DNA from: Arctopsyche grandis
Lineage: Eukaryota; Arthropoda; Insecta; Trichoptera; Hydropsychidae
DNA: 64,000 nucleotides
Direction of reading: 5' to 3'
NCBI RefSeq assembly: GCF_051622035.1
Contig: NC_135358.1
Coordinates: 5,099,501 to 5,163,500, forward strand
Each line of letters opens with the position of its first letter. Positions within the stretch are counted from its first letter, which is position 1. Of this stretch, positions 22,320 to 35,311 are shown one piece after another. The position numbers and the translations under genes were made by a program. The notes below the pieces were generated by a model, which was not told where the DNA came from, made no database searches, and saw only the letters and a program-made list of their open reading frames with translations.

Positions 22320-22600
22320 TGTTGCGTAGGGGTAGGTTGAGGATCCAAAGAAAAGGCCAAAGTCGCTTCACAGCATTTATTGGGTGATTAAGGATATATG
22401 GCCTAAGTACCTGCTTATAAAGAGCAGGTACTTAGGCCCATACCAGATACGCAGTCCCACAGTCTCGACATGCAGTCCCACGCTTTCGCGCTGTCAGTTC
22501 TGAGAACTCTAGCAGGAGTGCTGTTACCGACCACTAAGTCAATTCGGGGGTCTCTATTGTTAGCCGACTGCACTTAAGCCTGAAGATAATCCTCGAAAAC
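22320..22600. repeat. Possible truncated LTR related to the one at 5292
   Basis: It starts TGTTGCGTAGGGGTAGG, continues GGATCC...AAAAGGCCAA and TCACAGCATTTATTG as in the solo LTRs at 5292 and 27726, and then diverges. No right end or TSD was found. The phrase AAGTACCTGCTTATAAAGAG and its inverse form a hairpin near 22395-22435. Confidence 0.45.
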
Positions 22601-23734
22601 CAATTAAAAAGGCGGCTCATTTTAGCATATGCTACACTATGTTTACTTGAGGTGTGCGTGCATTCGCACGGCACATTTCAGGTATTGTTTCCTAACGCAT
22701 GCGCGCTTTATGTGTTCATGCGTTGTTGTTAATTTTGTACTTGGTTATGTACAGTGTGGTTTTTTTTATTAGAACAGTGATGTGCGGTTGTTCTTGTGCG
22801 ATATTCATGAACAACCGTCTCGTTCTCCGACGAAAGGGTCTCTTGGACTGTATTCGTTGGGGGGGGGGGGTGGTGGCCTCATGTTGAGGGCTTTAAGGGT
22901 CAAATTCCATGACATGACTATTTTTAATATAAAATAAATCCAAATGCATTATTCTAAGTAGAAAACTAAAATGGGTATATTCATTTTGTTTTAAAATAAC
23001 TTATAACGCATACAAAATAAATTTCGTTGTATTTTTAATTTGATAGTTAACTAATAAAATTTTATCATACTATTCAGTTTAATTCTTAATTAACTAAATG
23101 TAATATCTCACACAATTTAAACAAACAATCTTGAGTTATCACTCGAGCTAACAGCTTTCTATTCTGTATACATAACATTAGAATATAATAACCATTTTTA
23201 AATCTAATAAATTACAGCAGTTGAGCAATCCAGTGCTGCTGTCCAGACTGATCGCTTGTGCAATTCGAGGGTCATATGTAAGATAAGTCAATTTTTCAAC
23301 ACAATCGTATGAAAATTTTGATTACGTCACAGTCCACTATATCGATGCACTTCTAAATATGTGACACCTCAGTGGGTAATTAGTGACATTTTTTAGTTTA
23401 ATTATATTTATCATAGGCCATTGTCCGAAGTTGGTTTAGTATTGTCATAAGCACGTAGTTTGGAGACCAGTTTGGCATACGGAATTACATACATACTTCA
23501 AGGAGGCACTTCAGGAAGGTACATATATTCGGCACATGCTTACTTGTAGTCGGATTTGCAATGTCGGTCATAGCACTCGTTCATGGTTTCGAAGACCATC
23601 GCAATGTCAATGAACGAAGAGATGCTTTAAAAATGTCTTATCAGCCAATCTTAACGCTTGCTATAAACTGAATCTTTTTATACGTTTCATGGTGTTGGGG
23701 TAGCCATATTAGAGATTTTTTTCTCAGATTAAAT
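22601..23734. other. Intergenic, nothing recognised
   Basis: It includes a poly-G run near 22860 and otherwise AT-rich DNA. No gene is supported. Confidence 0.4.
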
Positions 23735-23739
23735 TCCAA

Positions 23740-24050
23740 TTTTCTTTTTGATTTTTGATTTTTAAATGCTTTTAATTATTACGAAATTATGGTCACAATA
23801 CATCTTATATCTATTTTAATAGCTACTGATCTACTGATCATTTTCTATTTTACAATTTTATTTTATTTGGTTAGTAATCATAGTATTATTCTAATGTTAA
23901 TGTACAGCAAAATAGGAAAAAGAGCTCAAAAACCTATTAACAATTCTTATAAAATGCTCATAATACATCTAATACATAATATTAATCAAAGACTCTCTAA
24001 AGTCGATGACCTAAAGCAGATTGTGTTTAATGACCAATTTTCTTTAAAAA
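23740..24050 (-). repeat. Truncated retroelement 3' end, family T, copy 1
   Basis: Read on the minus strand it ends with a common 3' terminus (…AAAAGCATTTAAAAATC then A-rich) and is cut at a different 5' point from its relatives at 33829-34125, 34178-34400, 38325-38530 and 62748-62935. A fixed 3' end with variable 5' truncation is the hallmark of LINE insertion. The plus-strand frame through it is not a gene. Confidence 0.5.
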
Positions 24051-24265
24051 GTAGCCAATTCGAAAGAATATGATCATTTTACATACATACATATACACAT
24101 GTATACCAGGAAGGCCTAACAAGGAAACCCCAATGCGACTTCTAAGCCAATTACAAACAATGCAGCAGTTTTATTACACAAGTCGTTGAATTATGTGACA
24201 TTTAAAAACTCGAAATTAACGAGACGTCTATAAGTTTTAAACTTGTACATAAATTTTATTGTACA

Positions 24266-24483
24266 CTAGTTGTTTTACCCGGCTTCGCTCAGTCTTTGTA
24301 ATATAAACAGCTTAAACATGGTGAATCTAATTGTAAATATTCATTTGTATTTTTAATAAATTTATTTAAATCGAAAAAAAAAATATTCAACCAATCGAAT
24401 CGTCATAGAAAGTGACTTGTTTTCGATATCCAACCAACTATAGTAACAAACTTACAAAGTCTATTTCGAAATTATATATTAGA
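24266..24483 (-). mobile_element. Helitron-like element, family 1, copy F2
   Basis: Minus strand: starts TCTAATATATAATTTCG at 24483 and ends CCGGGTAAAACAACTAG, with CTAG at 24266-24269. Confidence 0.7.
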
Positions 24484-24499
24484 TGTATTATATATTATA

Positions 24500-24676
24500 C
24501 TAGAATCCGGCGGCACCCCCCGGGCCTTTGCCCCTGGCGCCCCCTGAGCCTTCGCCCCCGGTGCTCCCCGTCCTCATGTCGTCATGAAAATTTTGACTTG
24601 TTTTCGAATTCCCAACCATTTTACAACCAAAAATATTTACTTACATACAAAGTCTCTTTCGAAATTTTATATTAGA
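24500..24676 (-). mobile_element. Helitron-like element, family 1, short variant F1
   Basis: Minus strand: starts TCTAATATAAAATTTCG at 24676 and ends GCCGGATTCTAG, with CTAG at 24500-24503. The GGGCGAAGG/GGCGCC-rich 3' part matches the inner part of copies B and C, where it is fused to a second unit. Confidence 0.6.
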
Positions 24677-25029
24677 TGTATCATACTTAAATAGTGGTGT
24701 CAGAGTAGGTAGGGTGGTTTTTAGCAAATTTTAAGGGAGGAACCGTTTCAACAATGAAATCAGAAAAAATGGCAAATTCTGATGCGAAACGATCGACTTG
24801 GAGTCACAAATATCCAAGTCTGACCAGCAGCATTACAGATATACTCCGAATAAACTCTTTTCAATCGAGGTCAACTCACGGGATCAAGCTCGGTGTCTCT
24901 CTGTGCTAGGAAAAAGCCCAACCACCGAGCCTTACTGCTGGTTTTATTTATTTTACGAATATAGTCAAGTTTTAATGTTCTACTGAATAATGTCTTGTAC
25001 TAAAAAAAATGCATACAAATATTTAAACA

Positions 25030-25500
25030 CATTTATTTATTTCCCACTGCCTTTTTACAAGGTGTCCTAGGCTTTGTTATTCGCTATTCAAATACTTCTT
25101 TGGAGTATTAAAGGGAAGTATTGACAACCATTGGATTTTATCGGGAACTTAAATTTTGGGCGCCTGAATGCGGTAGAGCTTTGCGTCATCGTCGACTTTT
25201 CCAACCCATTGCTGCGAAAACGTCTGCTTTCAATTACTCGTCTCTTGTAAAGGCTATCCGGTTCCTTAATGTGATAGATGAGCATTTGGACCTGTTTGAT
25301 TGTCATGTTGATGAACTGGTCAGTTTCACGAGTCTATTTGAATGAGATTGCTAATTTGTTATTGTTCTTGTTTTTTTTTTTTGTAAGACTGGTGTGACGC
25401 ATTGGAGCAACCTGTCAGGTCACATTGGTCATTAATTTGTTATTTTTATTATTCCATTTATAATGTGTTTATTATAACAATAAATCAAATAAATAAATAT
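25030..25500 (+). mobile_element. LINE 3' end, Jockey/CR1-like
   Basis: The plus-strand frame to 25345 gives FYRELKFWAPECGRALRHRR...SSLVKAIRFLNVIDEH and stops. This is the pattern of the extreme C-terminus of a LINE reverse-transcriptase ORF. A 3' UTR of about 140 bases and an AAATAAATAAAT tail follow. The upstream body is absent. Confidence 0.6.
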
Positions 25501-25509
25501 TACAAATAT

Positions 25510-26960
25510 GAATAAGTAATATTTTTTTAAAAGTATCGCCATTTGCATCATTACAGGGCTGTACAGTAGATTTTCTTAGTATGATGTAAATTTTCGAAAT
25601 TCCACCCCCAAAATGATTTTGCAACCTTCGATTGTGATTTGGAAAAAGGTGCACAAAATGCACGAATACTGTTTTGTTTGTTGATATAAACTAATTAAAA
25701 ATAATATCAACTATAAAAAAATCTATTATAGTTTTATGTGTAGCTAATGATTTTAATTTTGAGTGACAGCTAATGGCAATAGGAATTAATGACATTGTTT
25801 GGCTTTGCTTTTTGGCTTATTAAGTAATGTATTATTAATTTTAATTTAGAAAAACTTCTTTCCCCACTAGCTACACAGACAGGAAGTGTTAATAAAATTC
25901 TCAGAACTACAACAGCATTCGGATACAAAGTAATTAAGTCATTTTTAGTTCTCTAAATTTTAGTTTTTAGTTTCTTAGAATATGGTTACATAGAAACATC
26001 ACGATATACAAACGAGATAATTCTTCTTGAAGACCTTTTGCATTTATATCTGATGCATCTTCGACCGAAAGTATTGAGCGTTTTGTTGTCGATATCCTTG
26101 AGTCATATAAAAACTGAAAGATTTTGATATAGGTTTCCAGAAGCGTGAATCGTTCATTCAGAGAATTAAGGGAATTAATTATGTCCCGAATATAATTGAA
26201 AAGGTGTATTTTAAATTGATTGTCCTCTGTCAAGGGTCAATCGACACCTTCTTCATATATGTAGGTAGTCAAATTGTATTTCGATTTCGCTACTAATGCC
26301 GCCTCTCTTAAGGGCGAAATCACACAGGGAAGAACGGCACGCCGTGTGCTTGGCTCCCCGCTGTGGGGAGCCGTTATCGATCACTATCAAGCAAGGATAA
26401 ATACTGTACATATATGTATTTAATGTAAAAAAAATTCTCCGAGTGAATTATTTTATTATAAAACGGAGCATTATATATTTTTTTATCAAGCAAAAGAAAA
26501 ATATTAAAGCACAAGGGAATATATCTACATATTATGTTAAAAGGAAAAGTTTTAAAATGTATTATTTTTCAAAAAGACCTTATGGTTAGCCTAGTTTGCA
26601 TTCTCGAACTGCATTCGTCGCATCGTATCTATAACAAGTTTTAAGACGTAAATGTTAAAATCCTTGAAATAAATTTACCAAGATTTTTATTTTAAATAAA
26701 ATTTACAAGGTATTTAACACATGTATATACATATGTGTGTACATTGGGCCTGATTTTCATATTATATATGGACCTAGTGGAAAACTGTCATCGTATCAAG
26801 GGAACGTGAAATAAAAAAACGTTAATTTTAAACCATATCCTGTGCCTCCAATTCATTAATCAATTTATTTCGACAAAAATTTCGAAAAAGTAGGTTTATT
26901 TGGGTCAATTATGATAAATTTTGACCGATTAACGAGAATTCAAAGTCGACATTTTGCTTG
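25510..26960. other. Intergenic; one unassigned reverse frame
   Basis: A minus-strand frame of 88 codons (25967-26233) has some coding character (LNSLNERFTLLETYIKIFQF) but no family assignment or flanking exons. Around 26310-26400 sits an inverted repeat (CACGCCGTGTG, GGCTCCCCGCTGTGGGGAGCC). Nothing else is supported. Confidence 0.35.
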
Positions 26961-26971
26961 AGAGTCCCTAT

Positions 26972-27536
26972 TAGGGATTGCAACTTATCGTCAAATTTCA
27001 TAAACCGGTAAACGGTATATAACGGTATATTGGTTAATAACGGTATATTGATAAATAACGGTATATTGGTAAATAACGGTATATCATTATTTACCGGTAA
27101 ATGTAAAAAATGTTTTTTACGTGGATTAGGTAACTGTATGTGGTTGCTTTTCCTTAAAACGTTAACTTAGATAGAATTGTAAATAATTAAAATAAAATCT
27201 CAGGTGAATAATGACTATATAAATGCATTAAAGTAAATTTATAATAATAGATACATTTTATATTTTTATTTCGTATTTTTTATTTTAACCAATCGTATTT
27301 ATTTGTTTCGATCATAATTGACACAACTATCTGATCGATTTGGTTGGTCTGTGTTTTCAGCGAATTTATCAATTTGAAATTGCCACTTTAATACTGAAAA
27401 TAAACAAACTCCAACTTAATCCAAAGTAAGTAAAATACTAAAACCAAATAAATTTTAAAATTTACCGGTACTTCGCATTGATGATTTACCGGTAAATGGT
27501 ATTAACCGGTATATACCGGTATTGCAATTGTGACTT
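26972..27536. mobile_element. hAT-type element, TAGGGATTG family, copy 2
   Basis: It starts TAGGGATTGCAA and is flanked by GTCCCTAT (26964-26971) and GTCCCCAT (27537-27544), an 8-bp TSD with one mismatch. From 27010 to 27090 a unit of about 17 bases (AACGGTATATTGGTAAAT and variants) is repeated four to five times. Confidence 0.6.
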
Positions 27537-27725
27537 GTCCCCATACAAAGTGCTTGTATTGGGGAAGTGTTTATTTCTCTAAATCGTTGTTTAAAATCAT
27601 TGAATTTTTTCATACGATGATAGTTTTCCATCGAAGTCCATCGATGAAAATCCGAAATTCACGTTTTTCGCTCCGGCCTAATGTAAATATTCATGATTCA
27701 CCAGTCACTATCTATATACATATAT

Positions 27726-28110
27726 TGTTGCGTAGGGGTGGGTGGAGGATCCAAGTAAAAGGCCAACAGTCGTTTCACAGCATTTATTGATGATTCAGGA
27801 GATATACGTACTGACAGTGCTCAGTCCAGAATGACCTGATATCGCCTTCGTACCGCCTTATAAAGGGTAGATCTCTCAGGACGCCTAATCTGTTTACCTG
27901 TTGTATAGTCACGTATTCGGATATGTATTTCCACGACATTGGGTCTCCCCGTACCGATTCTGAGAAATAACTAATAACGGTCATTGTTTAGCCTAAATGC
28001 ACTTAGAGTCCAGATATAATCTTTGGAAGTAAGTGCGAGCACTTAGTTAACCCGATAACAGATATCCGTTGGTCTAAGTGCAATTCGCTCAATCCGCGGC
28101 GTACGTAACA
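27726..28110. repeat. Solo LTR, probably Gypsy-type, copy 2
   Basis: It has the same TGTTGCGTAGGGG start and GCGTACGTAACA end as 5292-5735. The flanks ATAT (27722-27725 and 28111-28114) are a 4-bp TSD. It lacks one of the two tandem segments found in copy 1. Confidence 0.75.
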
Positions 28111-28114
28111 ATAT

Positions 28115-29740
28115 CAATATATTTTCACATTTTTCTTATCTCACAAACAAATAAAAAATATAATTTTAGCTTTTTCAATTACATAAGATGTTTTTCATAA
28201 TTCCAAATAAACTATTGCATTACTCATATCCTATAAATACGTTTTATCATAAAATAAAACATTACATTCAACTAAATTACACAATAGTTACATTCAACCA
28301 AATTAGACATAAGACCACTGAAGTGGACATACCAAGCTTACATACATATATCGTGTATATATTCAATTACCACTTGTTCAAAGTTAAAATGTCATACAGT
28401 CAAGTCATTTGAACTACATAATATACTCGCATAAGTCGCACCCCCCTCCACTTTGTGTATATACACATAGCTTTACAACTTGCGTACATTATCATATTTT
28501 GCATACAAAATTTACTTGTTTTTGGTTGCATATTTAGTGTATGGATGTATTATATGCCAAACAATGGTATTTAAAAATTTAATGTCCATAAATATTTACT
28601 CAGTTGTTTAAATATTTGCATATCCATTAAAATTAATGTCAATTGGTTAAATAAGATTTAATGATGTTCTGAGAATAACACTCTTCTTGATGCCGCTATT
28701 CAACTTGACTTTTTTTTTTGTTATTTTGAATCATAACGACAAGTTTATAATCTTTAACGACATCTGTGAATCAATTCAAAGAACTGTTGGCGTTTCATGA
28801 TTGTTTTCGTTCGACGAAATGACGCTTTCATGACTTCGCTGCAGAGGCGTCGAATTCGAACGATTCAAATATTGAATGCATACACACATGGCAAAATTTA
28901 AATGACAAAGTCAACGATGATCACATTTGGATTGTCGATTGGTTTAATTGATGCTAAGCCAACGACGCTCACGTCAATCATCCAATTCTACAATAATTGA
29001 CTGCGCAATTAATTAATGTCCAACTTTGTGGAGATGTTAAACGTTCCCCAAATTAAATGGCGAACAGATCAGAAGTGCGGGCTTCGTATTCCACTCTCTC
29101 ACTATAATTTTACGGTTGATAACACCAGGAGAGAGTTTGCGAAATTGCCGCATATTCAATTTTCGCCAAAATGCGAACACAATTGGTATACCTACATATA
29201 CAATGTGAAATTCGAATTCTATTTGATCTGTAGCAGAAAATATAACTTATTGGCTAGATTATATATGTATGTACATAGTTACTACGTAACTCAATTTGTG
29301 ATTTAAGATGAGTTACATACATATATATTTGAATAATTTTCTGTGTACTAAAAGGACCTTATTAAGTCTACATTTTTTTAATATGCACAAAAGGTGAATG
29401 CAATTTATACAAATTAAGTTTTCCTGTACCTGATGGAAAAACACTTATGAATATGTATTTGAATTGCTGTTATTGTATAAGTGTCATGTATTGGAAATCT
29501 TTAATATATAAAATCGAATTTTCTATGACGACGATATTGATATCGATTTCAATTCCGTTTTCAATTTCGGTTCCGTTCCCGGAATTCGTATTCAGTTCCA
29601 GATCCGGATTCCTGTTTCAGTTCCGGATCCCGATTTCTTTTTCAGTTCCGCTTCCGAATTCCATTTACAATTTCGGATCTGGATTCCTGTTTCAATTCCG
29701 GAATAAAAAACGAATTAATGTTTACTATGAGATTGGCCAT
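28115..29740. other. Intergenic, nothing recognised
   Basis: At 29530-29700 a degenerate repeat of TTCCGGAATTC/GATTTC-type words runs for about 170 bases. No gene is supported. Confidence 0.4.
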
Positions 29741-29938
29741 TTTTAACCCTATGAATGCTGACCAACGCCGATCGGCGTTTTGCTAAAAATCTCATGAGGC
29801 TGAAATACATCGATCGGCGTTATTTTTTGAGAAAAAATAAACAAGAATACTATTGTAAAAAATAAACAAGAATACTACAGGCTAAGCCTTTCCAGGTAAC
29901 ATTGAAAAAAAAATGCATTGAACTTGGGTCGTGTAATC

Positions 29939-30991
29939 CAGCGGTTTCCAAAATGGGAGGCGCGCCTCCCTGGGGAGGCGCGGACTATTGCCAGGGGAGG
30001 CGCCAAAACTTTTTAATAAAAAAATAATTTTCATACCATAATATCTACAAATAAATAAAACTTCATATCGTAGCTTAACAGTAAAAATTCAATGCATGAA
30101 TGTTTATTTTTCTTTCATTTTTATATACACTTATATACACTTTTATATACATTTTTATATATTTAATTAGCAACCTTTTCGAAGAAAACCAACATGAAAA
30201 AGCACATTTATGGTCGAACGAAATATTTTATTGTTAAACTTGCCTATTTAGTTGAAATTTTTGGAAAATTGAGCGGTTTAAATAGATCACAAATACATCC
30301 ACTTTTTCAAAAAGACAAAGTAAAAGCTTTCATTAAAAAGTTGAAGTTATGAAATCAAATTTACAAAAGAATGAGTTGGATATGTTTTCATTTTCCAAAG
30401 ATTTCTGGTCCACAGCCAATATTGAAGCAAGTAAAAATGTTTTTATTGACCACATAGATGGTTTAGTGCTGCATTTTTCCAATTATTTCAAAGACCTCCA
30501 TTCCATTTAACTATCTACAATGAAGAAGACGAATTCGAGCTGACAACCATCGAAAAAGAAAAAGCGATAGCTCACTTAAACGAAAGTTTCAAAATGAAAC
30601 CATAATTAAATTTTGGATGAATCTTAGTGTAGTGAAAACCAAATATCGAGCCAGGTTAATAGTCGAAAAGGAATTACGAGTGGCACTCTCCATATTGCCC
30701 CCAAGATTTGATAAACTTTGTGCCAATAAACAAAAACATCCTTCGCATTAAATTTTGATGTGTTAGATGTAGTTTAATTAGTAATTTAATATAAAAATAA
30801 AAATATACGTGTTCGTATAAATTTATGTTATAGCAAAACCTTTTTATTATTCTGTCTATTGTAGTGTTCATTATTTTTAAATAAAAGTTTATTATTTAAA
30901 ACGTGTCTATATTATTATATCTATTAAAAAATAAAATGAAGGGAGGCGCGGAAAAAAAGGGGCGTAGTAGCATAAAGTTTGGAAGCCGCTG
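29939..30991 (+). mobile_element. hAT element with ZBED5-like transposase relic, perfect 8-bp TSD
   Basis: The ends are CAGCGGTTTCCAAA and, inverted, CAGCGGCTTCCAAA. The flanks GTGTAATC (29931-29938 and 30992-30999) are identical. Just inside both ends lie GGGAGGCGC-rich words. The interior is a deleted and frameshifted hAT transposase gene. The homologous locus at about 39500 (GGGTCGTGTAATCCGTGTC) is the empty site. Confidence 0.85.
30609..30751 (+). pseudogene. C-terminal relic of a hAT transposase (ZBED5/FAM200-like)
   Basis: The frame reads FWMNLSVVKTKYRARLIVEK, then ELRVALSILPPRFDKLCANK and QKHPSH before a stop. This is the pattern of the hAT dimerisation region of the ZBED5/FAM200 group (FW...Y....L.VE..LRVALS...PRFD.LC..KQ.HPSH). 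The segment normally between the FW motif and KxKYR is deleted, and upstream pieces (30190-30600) are broken by stops. It cannot make an active transposase. Confidence 0.65.
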
Positions 30992-31018
30992 GTGTAATCC
31001 GTGTCAATGTTTATGCCT

Positions 31019-31294
31019 TACAGGGATGTTTTGTATTTGTAGTTGTTTCTTACATATTTATTGAAACTGGCTGTAGGTGCAAGGCATTCCTTATGCTATA
31101 TTTTATTTGATATTTTTACTTTATCTGTTATTATTAAATGCTATTTTTTATGTATGTATGGATGTATTTATGTTTATGTTTAATTGTTATTTTGTTTTTT
31201 TTCTTTTTTGTGTTATATTTTTTGACCATTGTGGCGCTTTAGGAATTCCTGTTATGCCACAATGGTCTGTTTAAAATAAATAAATAAATAAAGA
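31019..31294 (+). mobile_element. LINE 3' UTR fragment, same family as 12660-13240
   Basis: It carries GGGATGTTTTGTATTTG, GAAACTGGCTGTAGGTGCAA and the end TGACCATTGTGGCGC...AATAAATAAATAAATAAA. The tail is plus-oriented and the coding part is truncated. Confidence 0.6.
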
Positions 31295-31299
31295 CTGGT

Positions 31300-33544
31300 T
31301 TACACCGGAGTTTCTGAATGTATAATCATAGCAGGTTTGTCCAGTTTATAACCATAGCAGGTCATAATATAATAAGTACTATAAGCAAATAAGATAATCA
31401 TAATAAGTACATAAATACAAATATCAAATAAGAAAAACTACAAGAAGATAAAAATAAAAATCAAAACCAAAATAAACCGAAAAGAAAATATTTACAACTC
31501 AAAACAGACGAAAGTAAATTAAACAATAGAAAATACAACCCATTTATTTTATGGACCTCAACAAGTTTATTTTTTAAAATTTTTACTAAACTAAATCCAT
31601 TGGATAGACGATTTCAAACTTTATTTGAACTCTCAACCACTCTATTTTAAAAGAAGGATTCTCTAATTATTTTGTAACAAATATTTATTTGGTATCTAAA
31701 AGTATGACCTCTCAGTTAATTGTTATTGTTAAACGTAAGGACAATTGTAATGGCTATTTATATGTGTACAACATTATATAAAATTTTCTAAACAACGACC
31801 TTTAATTTATGTAAAGTATAAATATCAATACAAAATGTAAACATGTATGTACACACATGAGATGGGAAACCAAAACCAAATAAAAATATTAAATGTTCAT
31901 TAAAAATCTGAGAAATGTCTAAGTATACATATTTTGAATCGAATTTTAAGTTCATACATGCTGGGACAATTTATGATTTTCTTTTCAAGGTAATTTATGT
32001 ATACCACAAACATTATCTCAAAACTCTTATGACTCACATTCTCATAACAAACAAACAAACTTAAATTTCGATACAAATTCAAAAATGGACATACAATACC
32101 TGTGCACTAACCCATGTACAAGTATGTATATTAAATTCTCCAATGTCATTATGAGATACAATTTCAAAACATTGCAATCTTCCAAACTCGATAACACACA
32201 TGTAACCACGTTTAATTTTCTCTAACCAAGCAGGCATAAGAAGTGCGTGTAATATTAGCCCACTTGACCCAAATCCGAGTAATAATAATCGTACAGCTTA
32301 TATAAAAACAAACTAATTATAATTGCGATTGAAGATTGACAAACACCAATCGAACATGAGAGAATACCGCAGTAGTAAGTATCGTGTCGTTTTTCCTTGT
32401 AAAAGAAAGTTGTATAATACTGAAATTTGCAAGTATTTTTTTTCTCTCGTACACATTCAAATTAGAAGTTGTGTCACGTTACATCAAACTTTGAGGTCAT
32501 GGCGCTGTGAGTTTCCATTTTCATTCGTTTCGTATGTGGAATATAAAACGTGCGATTTTTCAGCTGATTTCGGACGCTATTGATGATTCTGCACACGAAA
32601 CATTAGCATGATAACAAAAAAATGATAAAAGAGATACACGAGTGTATTGTATTGTTTTTATCTTTTTTTTTATACCGCAAATACGAATATTTTTTTATCA
32701 TAAATACACACCACCATATTTTCGGTTGAATTTAATTGCTACTAAAACACCTACATGTATGTGCTGGATAAGGATGATTTCTACTCACAGTTAGTACTTT
32801 ATGTATTATTTCGGTTGCAAATAAGGTCACCCTGCCTCAATTTACTACCGAATTTAAGTTTTATAGTTCGTCAAGTTGCGTAATTCCCAATGAGATCCCA
32901 TAAGTTACACCAGATATAGGTTTTTGCAATTCACGCAGACTTTTACGTTCGGAAAAAAATTAAGTTCTCGAACATGATCGTATTATGTATAGCGTGGGTA
33001 AATCAGTTGGGAAATGTTGCCTAACCGACCGAACTAACTGCATAAAATTACGTATGACCAATGTACGCAACAATGGAAGATTAGAGATTATGGTCACCCT
33101 GAACGGAGCCATTCTTACGAATCGTCTGCATCTTTTTTTTTGGAAAATTGCGCTGTTTTTTTCTTTAATACATTCTAACGGCGATCTCATTAGGCGATTG
33201 TTATGCAACGTCTTATAAATAATTGAAATTGGGTGCAATTTTGTAAACAAATTTTACAATTGAAGTCGTTATCTGGAACAAGATCAGACTTTTTAAACGA
33301 ATAATCATTTTAAATTGTTTTGCTGAAATGATTACGCATAAACCGTAGGTTGCCGCAGTTGCACAACGAGCGAAATTTACAATCAATGCATTTTAGTGCA
33401 CCTCAATGTTAAAATAATATATTAGCACACGTACTGTCAATTAAAAAGTATGACGATATTTAACTGCGATTTGTGCCATACCTATAAATAAATAAACAAT
33501 GCTTCCATTGAATTGAAAGAAAGCATACTGTTGTTATTGAAAAT
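31300..33544. other. Intergenic, nothing recognised
   Basis: AT-rich DNA with short open frames on both strands (for example around 32323-32583 and 32960-33250) that show no domain and no splice context. No RNA gene seen. Confidence 0.4.
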
Positions 33545-33829
33545 ATTTGATTACATATGTACCTCCTTTACGTTTCATTTCCCTCTTCTGCGATCGTCTT
33601 CATACTTTGCCATATTGCTCATTTTGGTCATCAATATAAGTAAATGGATCCTCCGCCATTACGATGGTGCAAAAATATCGTGTAAGACTCGTTTGAAATT
33701 TGAATTTCTGAAAAGTGACTGACGTCTATTCAGTTTTTAGTTTTAAACATATATGGCGTTGGTAAAATAAAATTATTGGTATTTTTATTCAAAATAATAA
33801 TTTATATACAAATTATAGAAGAGGTATGT
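33545..33829 (-). repeat. Dispersed repeat carrying the MAEDPF mini-ORF, copy 2
   Basis: Inverted copy. On the minus strand the ATG GCG GAG GAT frame starts near 33662 and stops at the same TGA. It abuts the family-T retroelement end at 33829. Confidence 0.55.
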
Positions 33830-34400
33830 TTTTATTTTTAAATGGTTTTTATTATTACTAAATTATGTTTGCAATACATCTTATATCTATTTTAATAGCT
33901 ACTGATCTATTGATCATTTTCTATTTTACAACTTTAATTTAATTGTGTTAGTAATCATAGTATTATATTATTCTAATGTTAATGTACAGCATAATAAGAA
34001 AAAGAGCTCAAAAACCTATTTACAATTCTTATAAATGCTCATAATACATCTAATACATAATATTAATTAAAGACTCTCTAAAGTCGATGATCTAAAGCAG
34101 ATTGTGTATTTACATAGATCAGAAAGTTCATATAAACAGAATCCTTATGTGTAAACTACATAGCTACGCATATTTTTTTTCATTTTGATTTTTAAATGCT
34201 ATTTATTATTACTAAATATGTTCATAATACATCTTATATCTATTTTAATAGCTACTGATATACTGATCCTTTTTTTCTTTTTTACAATTTTAATTTAATT
34301 TTGTTAGTAATCATAGTATTATATTATTTTAATGTCAATGTAAAGCATAATAGGAAAAATAGCCCAAAAACAATTCTATTTACAATTCGAACAACATATA
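33829..34400 (-). repeat. Two truncated retroelement 3' ends, family T, in tandem
   Basis: 33829-34125 and 34178-34400 each contain the family phrase around TAGCTACTGAT and CATAGTATTATATTATT. Both are on the minus strand and are cut at different 5' points. Confidence 0.5.
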
Positions 34401-35311
34401 TATTTTAACTCTAACACATAATTTTAATGACAATATGTAGTTTCGAACAATAGCCAACTTTCTATGACTAATTTTTGTGCTGTTTTTAAATTTAATAACG
34501 CTGCGTATAATAAACATCATTATCGTATGGTATTGTTTATGAAATTGGCTTAAATTACCTAAAAAACATAATATTTCTATTTTCAGTTGATATTTTCACT
34601 ATAAAACCCCTATACAATGTTAACTATTGAACCCCTATATAATTATTTGATTACAATACAAAATATTGTCATATTATAATAGTTCAATGGTGTACTTTTA
34701 GAAGACTCAACTTTAAATGTATTATATAAATATGTAAGTCTTGGTGTGCTAATAAGATATCCCAGATTTATCCCGGAAAGGAGTTTCAAAAATGCACCAT
34801 TTTGCATTAATCTTTCATTTAACGACCCACCACCATACCGACACCCACTTTAGAAGTGGAATGTAGTTAACTTCGACAATTTCCCGATTACATAGATCAA
34901 CAGTTGATCCAATACTATTATAATATATGTATGAGTCACAAACTTCGATTTGAAGTACGCAAATCATTTCTCAGGAATTTTGAAATGCTTCATAACCACT
35001 TACCAGAGCTGAACTAAGATTTTAGCTGGTCTGTCGACAGAAGACAACGCTTGATTACTACCATAAATTTGAGCGCAGACGAATCAATATCTACCTACTC
35101 ACTATTCCAAAACATTTGATTACATCTAATAATGTTTTTTTTGCATGTAAGCACTTTTCTTAGAAGAATTAAAGATTACAACGATGTGCTCATTCGTTAT
35201 TAAATTTCTGCCAATTCTATTTAATTATTCAACCCAAAAAGGTATATTGAAAGCACGTAAGTATGTTTTGAATGGCATTGAACTAATTTTCGAATACCTC
35301 TGGAGTACTGG

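Larger units (their letters stand above)
24101..24945 (-). repeat. tRNA-derived SINE, family 1, split by two Helitrons
   Basis: The tail part (24101-24265) and the head part (24684-24945) are in family order on the minus strand. The Helitron pair at 24266-24676 lies between them. Confidence 0.65.
29748..31018. repeat. Dispersed repeat with AACGCCGATCGGCGTT palindrome, holding a hAT insertion
   Basis: It begins after TTAA (29744-29747) with CCCTATGAATGCTGACC, a piggyBac-like end. The core palindrome is at about 29764. The same sequence without the hAT insertion is at 39340-39560, and a fragment lies inverted at 63170-63235. Confidence 0.45.

Noticed and set aside
25967-26233. 88-codon reverse frame with some coding look
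   Set aside because: No family, no flanking exons, no start context; kept only as a remark.
27001-27090. CRISPR-like regular repeats
   Set aside because: The short units are contiguous without unique spacers and lie inside a hAT-type element of an animal genome.
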